DNA of 64,000 nucleotides from Coprobacter secundus (GCA_000803105.1 JTDA01000004.1:186001-250000), one strand, 5' to 3'. Positions 7,965 through 18,070 are shown, numbered from the stretch's first letter. A program made the numbers and translations. Notes: generated by a model from the letters alone, not told the origin.

Positions 7965-10778
7965 ATGTCGCCAAAAAATAAAATTTATATATCCATCTTA
8001 GCTGTTTTCTGCACATTGTTGATGCTCGGCCTGAGTGCACAAACTAAGCGGATTTCAACTCCTGCACTCCGTCCGGTAACAGCCAATGTTATACCTGACA
8101 GTACCGTAAAAGATTCCTTGGCTGCCATTCTCAATCTTATTGATTCTCTTCATCAAAAAAAGAATGACTCCATTCCTCCTATTGCAATAGATTCATTAAA
8201 AAATGATTCCCTTCCAAGTGATTCTACAAAGAAATCTAAAAAAGCAGGATTAGATGATGTGGTAGAATATAAGGCAAACGACTCTATCGTATTTTTGGGT
8301 AATAATATGGCCTATATGTATGGGCAAGGGGTCGTCAACTATCAAGATATAGAACTTGATGCCGATGAGATACGAATGAACATGGATAGCAGTATGGTAT
8401 ATGCCGTAGGACGTCCAGATACAGCCGGTGAAATAGTCGGAAATCCGATTTATAAAGATAAAAGCGGAGAATACGAATCCAAAACCATGCAATACAATTT
8501 CAAATCGAAAAAAGGATACATAACAAATATCATTACCCAGCAAGGAGAAGGATACTTGACAGGAGGACGTACAAAAAAAATGGACAACGATGAGTTCTAC
8601 ATGGTAGATGGCAAATACACTACATGTGACGATCATGAACACCCCCACTTTTATCTACAACTTACCAAAGCCAAAGTACGTCCCAAAAAGAATATCGTTA
8701 CAGGTCCTGCCTACATGGTACTCGCCGATGTACCGTTACCTTTAGCCATACCATTTGGCTTTTTTCCATTTACAGACAAATACTCTTCCGGTATTATTAT
8801 GCCGACATTTGGAGATGAAAGTGCCCGAGGATTCTATTTAAGAGATGGAGGATATTATTTTGCAATTAGTGATTATATAGATTTGGCCTTAACCGGTGAA
8901 ATTTATACCAAAGGGTCTTGGGGGCTCAATGGTCAATCCAATTATATAAAACGATACAAATACTCTGGAAATTTCAATATTGGGTATCTGGTCACCATAT
9001 TAGGAGACAAAGGTATGCCCGATTATCAAAAGCAAAAGAATTTCAGATTGACATGGAACCACTCTCAAGACTCGAAAGCAAATCCCAATATGAGTTTCTC
9101 TGCCAACGTAAATTTCACAACCAGTGGTTATGACCGCAACAATTTAAATAGTTATTATAATTCAGCAACATTTACGGAAAATACCAAAAGTTCTACGGTA
9201 AACATGACTTATAATTTCCCGAATGCACCTCTCAGCATTTCAACAACAGCCAGTATAAACCAAAGAACAAAAGATTCGACCTTATCTGTGTCATTTCCGG
9301 ACTTTACATTGAATCTAAGCCGTGTATACCCATTCAAGAGAAAAAATCCCGTAGGAAAAGAACGCTGGTATGAAAAAATAAGCCTCAACTACACTGGTAT
9401 ATTTCGCAATTCCATCGAAACCAAACAAAATCTATTTTTCAAATCTAATCTGATTAGAGATTGGCAAAACGGGATGCAGCATACTATTCCTATTTCGGCC
9501 ACATTTAATATGCTGAAATATATAAATATATCTCCATCTTTTTCTTTCACCGACCGTATGTATACCAACAAAATCATGCGGCAATGGGATCCTAAAGCTT
9601 CTCAAGAAGTACGAGATACTACTTACGGGTTTTATAACGTATTCAATTATAGTTTTGGCGTAAGCGCACAGACCAAACTTTACGGTTTTTATAAACCCCT
9701 ACCCTTTTTAGGTGATAAAATTGAAATGATACGCCATGTGTTCACTCCAAGTGTCAGTTTTAGTGGCGCACCGGATTTCGGAAGCTCCCGATATGGATTC
9801 TGGCAAACTTATACCAAAATAGATGCAAATGGCCGACGACAAGATGTAGAATACTCACCCTTCTCAGAAGGTATGTTCGGGACTGTTTCTCGTGGAAAAC
9901 AGGGAGTGATATCTTTCAATATGAGCAATAATCTCGAAATGAAGGTTAAATCTGACCGAGATACTACAGGTGTCAGGAAAATTTCTCTTATTGAAAACTT
10001 ATCAGCAGGTATCAGTTATAACATGGCTGCTGATTCCATGAAATGGAGCAATATCAACTCATCTATACTAATAAAACTAACCAAAGGATTTAACCTTCAA
10101 ATGAGTGCCACATGGGATACTTATACATATAAACTCAATTCTGCAGGACAACCAGTACGAGTAAACATCCCCCGATGGAAAGCAGGCAAAGGCCTCGGTC
10201 GCCTATCAAGTACCGGTACATCATTTTCTTATACCTTCAATAACGATACCTTTAAGAAAAAAAATAAAGACGATAAAAAAAGTAACGATGATACCGGTCC
10301 TGCCTCTACCCAAATAGATAATAGCCAAAGTACTTTGAAATATGAAAATGAAGAAAATAAACAAGAGGAAGAGAATAATACCGATATGGAATTTGGAAAA
10401 GACGGTTATATGATCTGGAAAGTACCTTGGAGCCTTTCGATAAATTACTCTATAAACTATGGCTATGGTGACTTCAATTATAAGAAAATGGAATATAACG
10501 GCAAAATCACTCAAAATCTGAGTTTTTCCGGGAATATAAGCCCGACCAAAAACTGGTCATTCAATTTTTCTGCCAGTTATGATTTTGACCGGAAAAAAAT
10601 AGCTTATATGAATTGCGGTATTACTCGTGATTTGCACTGTTGGAGTATGAGTGCAAACTTTATACCTGTGGGACCATACAAATCTTACAATTTTCACATC
10701 AGCGTAAAATCATCTCTATTAAGCGACCTGAAATACGATAAGAGTGGAAACTCTTATGATCGTTTACAATGGTATTAA
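7965..10778 (+). CDS. lptD: LPS-assembly outer membrane protein LptD
   Basis: A 937-residue outer membrane protein that, with LptE, places LPS in the outer leaflet. It starts with a signal peptide (hydrophobic AVFCTLLMLGLSA) and a Ser/Asp/Lys-rich linker. An OstA/LptA-like jellyroll segment follows (about residues 80-230: EYKANDSIVFLGNN, QDIELDADEI), then a long beta-barrel of alternating aromatic strands up to the end. A low-complexity Lys/Asp/Glu/Asn loop lies near residues 765-805. The reading frame also allows a TTG start at 7959, but the ATG at 7965 sits at a normal distance from the -7 box. The length is typical of Bacteroidales LptD. Confidence 0.87.
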   Translation: MSPKNKIYISILAVFCTLLMLGLSAQTKRISTPALRPVTANVIPDSTVKDSLAAILNLIDSLHQKKNDSIPPIAIDSLKNDSLPSDSTKKSKKAGLDDVVEYKANDSIVFLGNNMAYMYGQGVVNYQDIELDADEIRMNMDSSMVYAVGRPDTAGEIVGNPIYKDKSGEYESKTMQYNFKSKKGYITNIITQQGEGYLTGGRTKKMDNDEFYMVDGKYTTCDDHEHPHFYLQLTKAKVRPKKNIVTGPAYMVLADVPLPLAIPFGFFPFTDKYSSGIIMPTFGDESARGFYLRDGGYYFAISDYIDLALTGEIYTKGSWGLNGQSNYIKRYKYSGNFNIGYLVTILGDKGMPDYQKQKNFRLTWNHSQDSKANPNMSFSANVNFTTSGYDRNNLNSYYNSATFTENTKSSTVNMTYNFPNAPLSISTTASINQRTKDSTLSVSFPDFTLNLSRVYPFKRKNPVGKERWYEKISLNYTGIFRNSIETKQNLFFKSNLIRDWQNGMQHTIPISATFNMLKYINISPSFSFTDRMYTNKIMRQWDPKASQEVRDTTYGFYNVFNYSFGVSAQTKLYGFYKPLPFLGDKIEMIRHVFTPSVSFSGAPDFGSSRYGFWQTYTKIDANGRRQDVEYSPFSEGMFGTVSRGKQGVISFNMSNNLEMKVKSDRDTTGVRKISLIENLSAGISYNMAADSMKWSNINSSILIKLTKGFNLQMSATWDTYTYKLNSAGQPVRVNIPRWKAGKGLGRLSSTGTSFSYTFNNDTFKKKNKDDKKSNDDTGPASTQIDNSQSTLKYENEENKQEEENNTDMEFGKDGYMIWKVPWSLSINYSINYGYGDFNYKKMEYNGKITQNLSFSGNISPTKNWSFNFSASYDFDRKKIAYMNCGITRDLHCWSMSANFIPVGPYKSYNFHISVKSSLLSDLKYDKSGNSYDRLQWY

Positions 10779-10806
10779 TACTTAGGAAGCCCCTTGAAAA
10801 ACTTTA

Positions 10807-11724
10807 TTATTTTCCATCTATCGGGACCACAAGACCTTCATTGGCCAATATTGTATTCGGAAAAACCATCCGGGCCTCATCCAAAAAAATAGAATCATTT
10901 AAATAACGGGCCGAATAATGTCCCAGTAATAATTGCCCTACACGGGCTTTTAATGCCATAGTAGCTGCTTGCTTGGCTGTCGAATGGAAAGTTTCCTTTG
11001 CTCGCAAAACATTATCTTCAGCAAATGTAGACTCATGGTATAACAAGTCTACTCCTTCAATATAAGGAAGCAATTTTTCAGTATAAGCTGTATCGGAACA
11101 ATATGCATAGCGTATCGACCGATCCGCCGGGCGGGTCAATCGTTCGTTCAAAATAATCCGGCCATCAGGCGTTACGTAATCTGCTCCCATTTTTATATCA
11201 GCCAACAACTTCACCGGAATATTATAAAACCTTACCATATCCCCCAACAGATGCCGAGGCTTTTGCTTTTCCTCAAAAAGAAATCCACAAGTAGGTATAC
11301 GATGCTTTAAAGGCAATGTCCGCACAATCAAAGAACGGTCTTCATATATATTTTCTCCAGGAACAATCGGATTGAATCTTAACGAAAAAGGCAAATCTCG
11401 ACAAAAGTAATCGAGCATAGCTCTAAATGGTTTTTCAGCTTCATAATGCACATGAACCACCAGTTCTCCGGAATAACCCAGTAATGCTAAGGTTGAAATC
11501 AAACCTGGCAATCCAAAACAATGGTCTCCATGCAAATGCGAAATAAATAAATGTTGCAATCGGGAAAATCTTAATTTCTGACGACGAAATTGTAACTGGG
11601 CACCTTCACCACAATCAATCATAAACAATTTCTCCCTCACATTCAACACCTGTGAACTGGGTAAATGACGAGTCGTCGGCAAAGCCGAGCCACATCCCAA
11701 AATGTTCAATTCAATATTTGCCAT
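10807..11724 (-). CDS. rnz: Ribonuclease Z
   Basis: A 305-residue metallo-beta-lactamase-fold tRNA 3'-processing endonuclease. The zinc motif HLHGDH is at residues 63-68, with further family marks DCGEGAQ near residue 37, HRIPTCGF, and the late HSTAKQAA and LLLGHYSARY motifs. It trims tRNA precursors on the 3' side of the discriminator base. Length is normal. It faces lptD tail to tail with only 28 nt between stops, and no hairpin is seen there. Confidence 0.92.
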   Translation of the reverse strand: MANIELNILGCGSALPTTRHLPSSQVLNVREKLFMIDCGEGAQLQFRRQKLRFSRLQHLFISHLHGDHCFGLPGLISTLALLGYSGELVVHVHYEAEKPFRAMLDYFCRDLPFSLRFNPIVPGENIYEDRSLIVRTLPLKHRIPTCGFLFEEKQKPRHLLGDMVRFYNIPVKLLADIKMGADYVTPDGRIILNERLTRPADRSIRYAYCSDTAYTEKLLPYIEGVDLLYHESTFAEDNVLRAKETFHSTAKQAATMALKARVGQLLLGHYSARYLNDSIFLDEARMVFPNTILANEGLVVPIDGK

Positions 11725-11757
11725 TATCTAAAATTCCCATCTCTATAAGTGGTATAA

Positions 11758-11789
11758 CAAATATAACTTATCTAAATTAATAATCCAAT
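11758..11789 (-). promoter_or_regulatory. Promoter for rnz
   Basis: On the minus strand, -7 TATATTTG (11758-11765) lies 33 nt before the start, with a 20-nt spacer to ATTG (11786-11789), one mismatch from TTTG. The rest of the gap up to 12015 shows no further signal. Confidence 0.6.
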
Positions 11790-12015
11790 AAAAAAGTATT
11801 CATTTTACAGATAATATATACAGATATTCCGTCCCCAATAATAACACAGGTATCAGATACTATATTTACATTACCAGACCAAAAGATATCCTCATCCTAT
11901 CGACTATCTCCCGGTGTTCAAAATTTGAAAGACACATTTAAATATGTTCGTAATCTCGCCTTGATATTACTCAGCCTCCAATAACATCAAAATATCAATC
12001 ACATGACAAGTCATT

Positions 12016-13035
12016 TTACCTATCTGCAGGATAGACTACACCTATTTGCTTGCGTATTTCATCTATAATTTCTAACGTAACCAAAGAATTTTGGTGACTA
12101 TTAATTTTCGATTCCAATAATCCTTGTTCAATTAAGTTAATGAATTCAGCAACCTCATAATAATATTCATTTTTATTCAATTCAACACCTATCGATTCAC
12201 GAAGAGCCTGAGGGTCTCTCCCCGACATTGCAAGAGGTCGAGGCAAGTAAGTAACATCTCGTATAATATGAATCCCGTCCATAAGAAGATTCCCCTCCTC
12301 ACCTTCTATCTCAGATGGAAGATAAGAATTGGCTATTTTAGAATACAATACAGTTGCATTTAAACCTTCATACTGAAAATTAACAGCTCCTTGACCGTCA
12401 GTTCCGGAAGAGAGAAGAATACCCGTTGCATCTATTTTAGAAGGCTTTCCCCAAAGGACTACCATCGGATAAATAGTATAAATCCCTATATCCATAATCG
12501 CACCATTCGACAATGCCGGATTAAAGGCGTTCATTACAACCCCTTCTTTAAACTTATCATATCTGGAAGAATACTGGCAATAACTGGCAAAATAACGACG
12601 AATAGTCCCTAACTTCTTCATATAATCTCTGACAATAAGAAAATTAGGATTCAATGTCGAAATCATGGCTTCCATTAACGTTACATGATACTTATGAGAC
12701 GCTTTTATCATTTCCTGTACTTCCAATGCATTTGATGCAAACGGCTTCTCACACAGTACATGTTTCCCGTAACTCATACACAATATACTCTGAGATGCAT
12801 GCACATAATTAGGCGTAGCAATATAGACCGCATCAATTTTCGAACTTTTCGCCATATTCTCCAACGAAGAAAAAGTACACGGAATATGATGCTTAGCAGC
12901 AAATGCCTCGGCTCGTTCCTGTGAGCGTGAGCAAACAGCTGTCAATTCGAAACGAGAGTCTTGTCGTGCGCCAGCAATAAACCAGTCACTAATCGTATTC
13001 GTTCCTACTACTCCAAAACGGACTTTCTTTTCCAT
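12016..13035 (-). CDS. Gfo/Idh/MocA family oxidoreductase
   Basis: A 339-residue NAD(P)-dependent dehydrogenase. The N-terminal Rossmann fold starts RFGVVGTNTISDWF, followed by DAVYIATPNYVH and the family motif CEKPFA (about residues 95-100). The C-terminal half is the Gfo/Idh alpha/beta dimer domain. It resembles the group that includes dihydrodiol and sugar dehydrogenases; the substrate cannot be told. It is cytosolic and lies alone on the minus strand, downstream of the S1 gene, from which a hairpin terminator separates it. Confidence 0.82.
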   Translation of the reverse strand: MEKKVRFGVVGTNTISDWFIAGARQDSRFELTAVCSRSQERAEAFAAKHHIPCTFSSLENMAKSSKIDAVYIATPNYVHASQSILCMSYGKHVLCEKPFASNALEVQEMIKASHKYHVTLMEAMISTLNPNFLIVRDYMKKLGTIRRYFASYCQYSSRYDKFKEGVVMNAFNPALSNGAIMDIGIYTIYPMVVLWGKPSKIDATGILLSSGTDGQGAVNFQYEGLNATVLYSKIANSYLPSEIEGEEGNLLMDGIHIIRDVTYLPRPLAMSGRDPQALRESIGVELNKNEYYYEVAEFINLIEQGLLESKINSHQNSLVTLEIIDEIRKQIGVVYPADR

Positions 13036-13094
13036 ATCCTAAAAATAGGGATAATTCAAACTATATAACAATTTCAAATTATAAATATAAAAAG

Positions 13095-13132
13095 AAAATA
13101 CGGGAACTACACAAAACTGTAGCCCCCGTATT
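13095..13132 (-). terminator. Terminator after rpsA
   Basis: An imperfect inverted repeat (arms 13095-13110 and 13117-13132; GAATACGGGGGCTACA against TGTAGTTCCCGTATTT) lies 28 nt past the S1 stop on the minus strand, followed by an AT-rich tail. Confidence 0.7.
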
Positions 13133-13160
13133 CTAATAGCCTATAAATTTGTCAATCAGA

Positions 13161-14954
13161 TCATTTCTTTTCTGATTCAAGTTTTTCTTTCAAAGCAGCA
13201 AGTTCTTCAATGTCACCTAATGTAGTTTTTTCTACATTATTATTAATAGCTACATTTTCATCTGCCTTAGCAGCCTTCTTGGATGCTTTCTTAGCTGCAG
13301 CTTCTTTCTTTGCTTCAGCTTTAGCTTCATCTTCAAAAATACGGCTGTGAGAAAGGATGATACGCTTTGCATCCTTGTTAAACTCGATTACTTTAAATTG
13401 GAGTTTTTCATCCACCTGAGCTTGAGTTCCATCCTCTTTCACCAAATGTTTAGGAGTTGCAAATCCCTCTACACCATAAGGTAATGCAATTACAGCACCC
13501 TTATCTAACATCTCGATAATAGTACCTTCGTGTACCGAATCTACTGTAAAAATAGTTTCGAATACATCCCAAGGATTCTCTTCCAATTGTTTATGACCTA
13601 AACTTAAGCGACGATTTTCCTTATCAATTTCAAGAACCTGAACTTCGATTTCAGCTCCAATCTGAGTAAATTCAGACGGGTGTTTGATTTTCTTTGTCCA
13701 AGAAAGGTCTGAAATATGAATCAATCCATCTACACCTTCTTCGATTTCTACAAATACGCCAAAGTTAGTGAAATTACGTACTTTAGCCATATGACGAGAA
13801 CCTACGGCATATTTGGTTTCGATATCTTCCCAAGGATCTGGTTTCAATTGTTTGATACCTAAAGACATCTTACGTTCTTCACGATCCAAAGTCAAAATAA
13901 CGGCCTCAACTTCATCTCCTACTTTCATAAAGTCTTGAGCACTACGCAGATGTTGTGACCAAGACATTTCTGATACATGTATAAGGCCTTCAACACCCGG
14001 GGCAATTTCAATAAATGCTCCGTAATCAGCCATAACAACTACTTTACCTTTAACCTTATCGCCAACTTTAAGATCTGCACTGAGCGCATCCCAAGGATGA
14101 GGCATCAACTGCTTCAAACCTAAAGCAATACGTTTCTTCTCATCATCAAAGTCAAGAATTACAACATTCAATTTCTGATCCAAAGAAACAACTTCTTCCG
14201 GATGACTTACGCGGCCCCAAGAAAGGTCCGTAATATGAATCAATCCATCTACGCCACCCAAGTCGATAAATACACCGTAAGAGGTGATATTCTTAACGGT
14301 ACCTTCAAGTACCTGACCTTTTTCGAGTTTTGCAATAATGTCTTTTTTCTGTTGTTCCAGCTCAGCTTCAATAAGAGCTTTATGGGAAACAACCACATTT
14401 TTGAATTCCTGATTGATTTTAACCACTTTGAATTCCATCGTTTTTCCAACGAACACATCATAATCACGAATAGGCTTAACATCAATTTGAGAGCCCGGCA
14501 AAAATGCTTCAATACCGAACACATCAACAATCATACCGCCTTTCGTACGACACTTGATAAACCCTTTAATGATTTCATCATTTTCAAGAGCTGAATTAAC
14601 GCGATCCCAAGAACGAGTAGCGCGAGCTTTCTTGTGAGACAATACTAATTGTCCTTTTTTATCTTCCTGACTTTCAATATATACTTCTACAGTATCACCT
14701 ACTTTCAAATCAGGATTGTAACGGAATTCGTTCATCGAAATGACACCATCCGATTTGTAACCGATATTTACAACGACTTCTCTTTTGTTCATAGAGATTA
14801 CTGTACCTTCGATTACTTCTTTGTCTTTAACTGTGTTTAAAGACTGGTCATAAGTATTTACCAATTCTTCTCGGCTCTTATCACCATACACTTCGCCTTT
14901 CTCATAGGCATCCCAGTCAAAATTTTCGACTGGAGAATTTTTTAATTCTTCCAT
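13161..14954 (-). CDS. rpsA: 30S ribosomal protein S1
   Basis: A 597-residue protein with six S1 (OB-fold) repeats. The central ones are canonical, for example GVFIDLGGVDGLIHITDLSW, with repeated GLIH(I/V)S(D/E)(L/M)SW motifs and LGLKQL or LGIKQL linkers. S1 binds mRNA on the 30S subunit and helps start translation, especially on leaders lacking a Shine-Dalgarno site, as is common in this phylum. The C-terminus is a Lys/Ala/Glu-rich tail of about 60 residues, probably disordered. It has its own consensus promoter and its own terminator. Confidence 0.95.
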   Translation of the reverse strand: MEELKNSPVENFDWDAYEKGEVYGDKSREELVNTYDQSLNTVKDKEVIEGTVISMNKREVVVNIGYKSDGVISMNEFRYNPDLKVGDTVEVYIESQEDKKGQLVLSHKKARATRSWDRVNSALENDEIIKGFIKCRTKGGMIVDVFGIEAFLPGSQIDVKPIRDYDVFVGKTMEFKVVKINQEFKNVVVSHKALIEAELEQQKKDIIAKLEKGQVLEGTVKNITSYGVFIDLGGVDGLIHITDLSWGRVSHPEEVVSLDQKLNVVILDFDDEKKRIALGLKQLMPHPWDALSADLKVGDKVKGKVVVMADYGAFIEIAPGVEGLIHVSEMSWSQHLRSAQDFMKVGDEVEAVILTLDREERKMSLGIKQLKPDPWEDIETKYAVGSRHMAKVRNFTNFGVFVEIEEGVDGLIHISDLSWTKKIKHPSEFTQIGAEIEVQVLEIDKENRRLSLGHKQLEENPWDVFETIFTVDSVHEGTIIEMLDKGAVIALPYGVEGFATPKHLVKEDGTQAQVDEKLQFKVIEFNKDAKRIILSHSRIFEDEAKAEAKKEAAAKKASKKAAKADENVAINNNVEKTTLGDIEELAALKEKLESEKK

Positions 14955-15016
14955 TTAATTAATTAGTTGATTTTCATTAATAAATTAGACATTATATGGT
15001 CTTTCAAAATCGGGTA

Positions 15017-15047
15017 CAAAGGTAAATAATGTTTTCTTATTTACAAA
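15017..15047 (-). promoter_or_regulatory. Consensus promoter for rpsA
   Basis: On the minus strand, -33 TTTG (15044-15047), a 19-nt spacer, and -7 TACCTTTG (15017-15024). This is close to the full Bacteroidota consensus. The AUG is 62 nt downstream. Confidence 0.82.
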
Positions 15048-15051
15048 AATT

Positions 15052-15091
15052 AAACTTCTCTTTTTTAGACGATTTGGAAAAAGAGAAGTTT
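15052..15091 (-). terminator. Terminator after mtnN
   Basis: A perfect 14-bp stem (15052-15065 with 15078-15091), 12-nt loop, followed on the minus strand by AATTTTTG. It ends the SIMPL-tadA-mtnN unit. Its T-tract contains the -33 box of the rpsA promoter. Confidence 0.82.
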
Positions 15092-15119
15092 TTAAGACAT
15101 TACAACACGATACAAATAC

Positions 15120-15839
15120 TCATTTTTTCTTTCTCAACAAATGCTCATCTACAATTTTGAAACAAGCATCTTTGAGCTTTTGCGTCGCCATGCTCAAATT
15201 ATCATCAAATTGTTGTGCCGTAGGTCTATCTGCACCGACCAAATCTGTTATAGCTTTCACACATAATATCGGTGTCTTATACAACTGTGCTACCCAAGCT
15301 ACCGCAGCAGCTTCCATATCTTTCACTTCTCCTCCGGTCTGGCGCATTTGCTCAGCATCATCTTCAGTCATATCCAAAGAACTGCCAGTTGTACAAATTC
15401 CCTGTTTAAATCCTCCCAAACGAGCTATCTCATCTGAGTCTATACAAGGGAAATACCCTTGCCCCATCCTGTTCCATCCGGGAATATCGACCCTCCGGTC
15501 ATGGAATACTATATATTTATGACTCAAATATACATCTCCTATTTTTGCACCTTTAGACGCAAAGCCCCCTGCCGTCCCCGCATTAATAATAATATCGGGA
15601 TGATAATATGCAATGGCCAAGTGTGTACTCAAAGTTGCGGCTTCACATCCAATATAATCAAAACCTGTATCGGCATCTTTTCCATTGGTTACTAATGTAA
15701 TCTCTATATTTTTATAATTGCCTTGATATACTTGGCTCGGAGCCTGCCCAAAACGACCTCCCTGATGCATCAATCCAAAATGTTGTATAAGAGGCTTGGC
15801 CTCAGCAGCCATAGCGACAATGAAACATATCTTTTTCAT
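15120..15839 (-). CDS. mtnN: 5'-methylthioadenosine/S-adenosylhomocysteine nucleosidase
   Basis: A 239-residue purine nucleoside phosphorylase-fold enzyme. It splits MTA and SAH, the by-products of SAM use, to adenine and the thioribose sugar. Marks seen are the opening MKKICFIVAMAAEAKPL, the NAGTAGG loop, VKDMEAAAVAW (the ME pair that contacts the ribose) and KAITDLVG with the catalytic Asp near the C-terminus. An in-frame ATG at 15851 would add four residues; the ATG at 15839 fits the family better. It is the last gene of a three-gene unit behind tadA. Confidence 0.88.
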   Translation of the reverse strand: MKKICFIVAMAAEAKPLIQHFGLMHQGGRFGQAPSQVYQGNYKNIEITLVTNGKDADTGFDYIGCEAATLSTHLAIAYYHPDIIINAGTAGGFASKGAKIGDVYLSHKYIVFHDRRVDIPGWNRMGQGYFPCIDSDEIARLGGFKQGICTTGSSLDMTEDDAEQMRQTGGEVKDMEAAAVAWVAQLYKTPILCVKAITDLVGADRPTAQQFDDNLSMATQKLKDACFKIVDEHLLRKKK

Positions 15840-15869
15840 ATGGTTTTTCAAGTATAAATATAATAATTA

Positions 15870-16310
15870 TCAGCGTTTTTTCTTAAAAAATTCTTTCATC
15901 AATGCAGCACATTCTTCTTTCATAACACCACTTGTCACCACAGTTTTCGGACGTAATGCTTCCGGAGCAAATTTACGGAAACCACGTTTATCATCTGACG
16001 CCCCATATACAACTGCCCCTACCTGAGACCAACCTAAGGCACCAGCACACATTACACAAGGTTCTACTGTGACATACAATGTACATCCTGTGAGATATTT
16101 TCCCCCTAAGACATTCGCCGCTGCTGTTATTACCTGCATCTCTGCATGAGCTGTTACATCAGTCAATGTTTCCGTCAAATTATGTGCTCGAGCAATAATA
16201 CGTCCATTACATACAACAACCGCTCCTACCGGAATTTCATTACGGTCACGAGCGGCTTCCGCCTCACGAAGAGCAAACTTCATGTAATATTCGTGAGAAT
16301 TTACCATCAA
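15870..16310 (-). CDS. tadA: tRNA-specific adenosine deaminase
   Basis: A 146-residue zinc deaminase that makes inosine at the wobble position of tRNA-Arg(ACG). The active site is complete: TAHAEM (His55, Glu57) and PCVMCAGA (Cys85, Cys88), with NEIPVGAVVV before it. The size is normal for TadA. Its ATG overlaps the stop of the upstream SIMPL gene by 4 nt, which shows translational coupling. The protein opens with two methionines, so the exact start may be one codon later. Confidence 0.92.
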   Translation of the reverse strand: MMVNSHEYYMKFALREAEAARDRNEIPVGAVVVCNGRIIARAHNLTETLTDVTAHAEMQVITAAANVLGGKYLTGCTLYVTVEPCVMCAGALGWSQVGAVVYGASDDKRGFRKFAPEALRPKTVVTSGVMKEECAALMKEFFKKKR

Positions 16311-17014
16311 TCTTTTAGATAATAATCAACTGTCGTCACGACTCTAACTTTCTTAATGTAAGGCGTGTTTGCATCTCGGTCATCAATAGAAAATTGACCT
16401 TGATATGCCGTTTTTATCTTACCTAATTCACTCTCAGAATCTTTCGCAAACTTGACAGCAGCATTTCGTGCATTCTTTGTTGCCTGCTCTATCATTTCAG
16501 GCTTTATATCATTAAGTTTAGTAAACATAAACTGCGGACGATATTGGTAATCTCCCACAGAAATAGCAATGCCCTGTTTCAACAAATCGGTTTGCCGATA
16601 CATCAGCTCCCTCACCTTATCTATCTGGGTTGACGTAACCGTAACGACAGAAGTTACATTATAACGATAAGGGACTCTGTTATTTGAATACCGGTCAGCT
16701 TCCATGTCTATAATCTGAGGGGCAGAAGTAGTAATCTCACTATCGGTAATCCCATTTTTCTTGAGAAAATTTATTATCGTCGAGTTCTTTTGACTTACCG
16801 TCGTATAAATTGAAACCAAATCATTCCCTATCTCTTTATATGTCAGTGGCCATATAACCATATCAGCCGAAACTTCTCTTTCTGCTAAGCCCTTTACACT
16901 CACCACTCGGTCTTTATTCTTTACCTCGATAATAGCATGTCCCAATGCCCATCCGGACAAATACAATCCAATGGCAATGATAACGGCAACAACAATCATC
17001 TGACTTTTTCCCAT
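16307..17014 (-). CDS. SIMPL-domain (DUF541) membrane-anchored protein
   Basis: A 235-residue protein with one N-terminal membrane helix (about residues 5-27), probably a signal anchor, and a SIMPL domain facing the periplasm. Typical features are VVSVKGLAEREVSADMVIW near residue 40 and TSAPQI further on. SIMPL proteins are linked to oxidative-stress tolerance and surface function, but no biochemical role is settled. It is the first gene of the unit with tadA and mtnN. Confidence 0.82.
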   Translation of the reverse strand: MGKSQMIVVAVIIAIGLYLSGWALGHAIIEVKNKDRVVSVKGLAEREVSADMVIWPLTYKEIGNDLVSIYTTVSQKNSTIINFLKKNGITDSEITTSAPQIIDMEADRYSNNRVPYRYNVTSVVTVTSTQIDKVRELMYRQTDLLKQGIAISVGDYQYRPQFMFTKLNDIKPEMIEQATKNARNAAVKFAKDSESELGKIKTAYQGQFSIDDRDANTPYIKKVRVVTTVDYYLKD

Positions 17015-17077
17015 CTCCGTATTATTTTAATTAATAACCGCCGTTTGTCTCGTTATGAAACTTCCAGACTTCTTATA

Positions 17078-17109
17078 CAAATATAGAAAACAAAATCCAA
17101 TATTTCAAT
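17078..17109 (-). promoter_or_regulatory. Promoter for SIMPL-tadA-mtnN
   Basis: On the minus strand, -7 TATATTTG (17078-17085), a 20-nt spacer, and ATTG (17106-17109) as a one-mismatch -33 box. It lies 63 nt before the SIMPL gene start. Confidence 0.6.
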
Positions 17110-17193
17110 ATATCCCAAACATTATTTTTCTTTTATAGCAATACAAGAGGAGAATATACTTCATGCCCCACAAATATCCGTAGCCCTAAAAGA

Positions 17194-17865
17194 CTATCTC
17201 AAAATTGGAAATAATCTGTGAAGCATCTTTCTCGTCATGATTTTTTGATTTAAAAAAGTCACTATATAACCTGTTATACATGCTGCAATAAATGACCCTT
17301 CACGAATACCTTCAATTCGCTGGGTAAACATTAAGGAAATAACAACAGCCAGTGAAACCAAAGTAATATCAAAATATACCTTGAATTTTCCGAACTCTTT
17401 ATTACAATAACGTGAAGCATATTTTACAAAACCTTCAGCACTCATCATCGCCACCCGAGGCTTTATTTCAAGTACGACACCTATCGATTGTATAACGCAT
17501 CCTATAATCAATAAAGCTAAAGACATCAAATAATCATTAGGATGCAACCCCGTCGTTATTATCATATTGAAGTCGATAAATGCCGAAAATATAAATGAAA
17601 ATGGAATTTGTAGAAGAATTTCTATGACATCTTGCCTGCTACCAACCTTTCTTACAAGCCACAACTGTCCCATAATCAACAATACATTTACGATAAATGT
17701 CCAAGCCCCCAATGTTAAAGGCGTATTAAGACTCAGCACATAATTCACACTGGATATAGGTGTAGTTCCCAAAGCTGAACGCACAATCAATACAATACCT
17801 ACGGCTAAAAAATACAATCCAACGACAAATACCAAATACTTCTCCAAAATTTTTTTCATCTGCAT
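17194..17865 (-). CDS. YczE/YitT-like multi-pass membrane protein
   Basis: A 223-residue integral membrane protein with about five or six hydrophobic segments. The start GLYFLAVGIVLIVRSALGTTP and the middle motif PRVAMMSAEGFVKY are typical of the YczE/YitT group (DUF6198-like), whose function is unknown. It ends in a short basic cytosolic tail. A second ATG two codons in (17859) may be the real start. It appears to stand alone. I see no feature that points to a substrate. Confidence 0.72.
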   Translation of the reverse strand: MQMKKILEKYLVFVVGLYFLAVGIVLIVRSALGTTPISSVNYVLSLNTPLTLGAWTFIVNVLLIMGQLWLVRKVGSRQDVIEILLQIPFSFIFSAFIDFNMIITTGLHPNDYLMSLALLIIGCVIQSIGVVLEIKPRVAMMSAEGFVKYASRYCNKEFGKFKVYFDITLVSLAVVISLMFTQRIEGIREGSFIAACITGYIVTFLNQKIMTRKMLHRLFPILR

Positions 17866-18070
17866 ATCAAACTTATTTTTATCTCAAAAATCATTGCAAA
17901 TATCCCATTTTTTTATCTAAAAAAGACATTGTTTTCTTATATTTTTACTTCAAAAAATATAGAAATATACCCGTCATCACCGGAGCAAGTTTCTTTCTAT
18001 GACAATCTTTTTAGAAATCCTTCAATCTTCAATTCATACAAATCTTTCATAAACTATTATTTATATTGAC

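Noticed and set aside
17868..17875. -7 box TAAGTTTG just before the YczE-like gene
   Set aside because: It lies 2 nt before the first ATG, so transcription would begin inside the frame; without a -33 box I treat it as a chance match.
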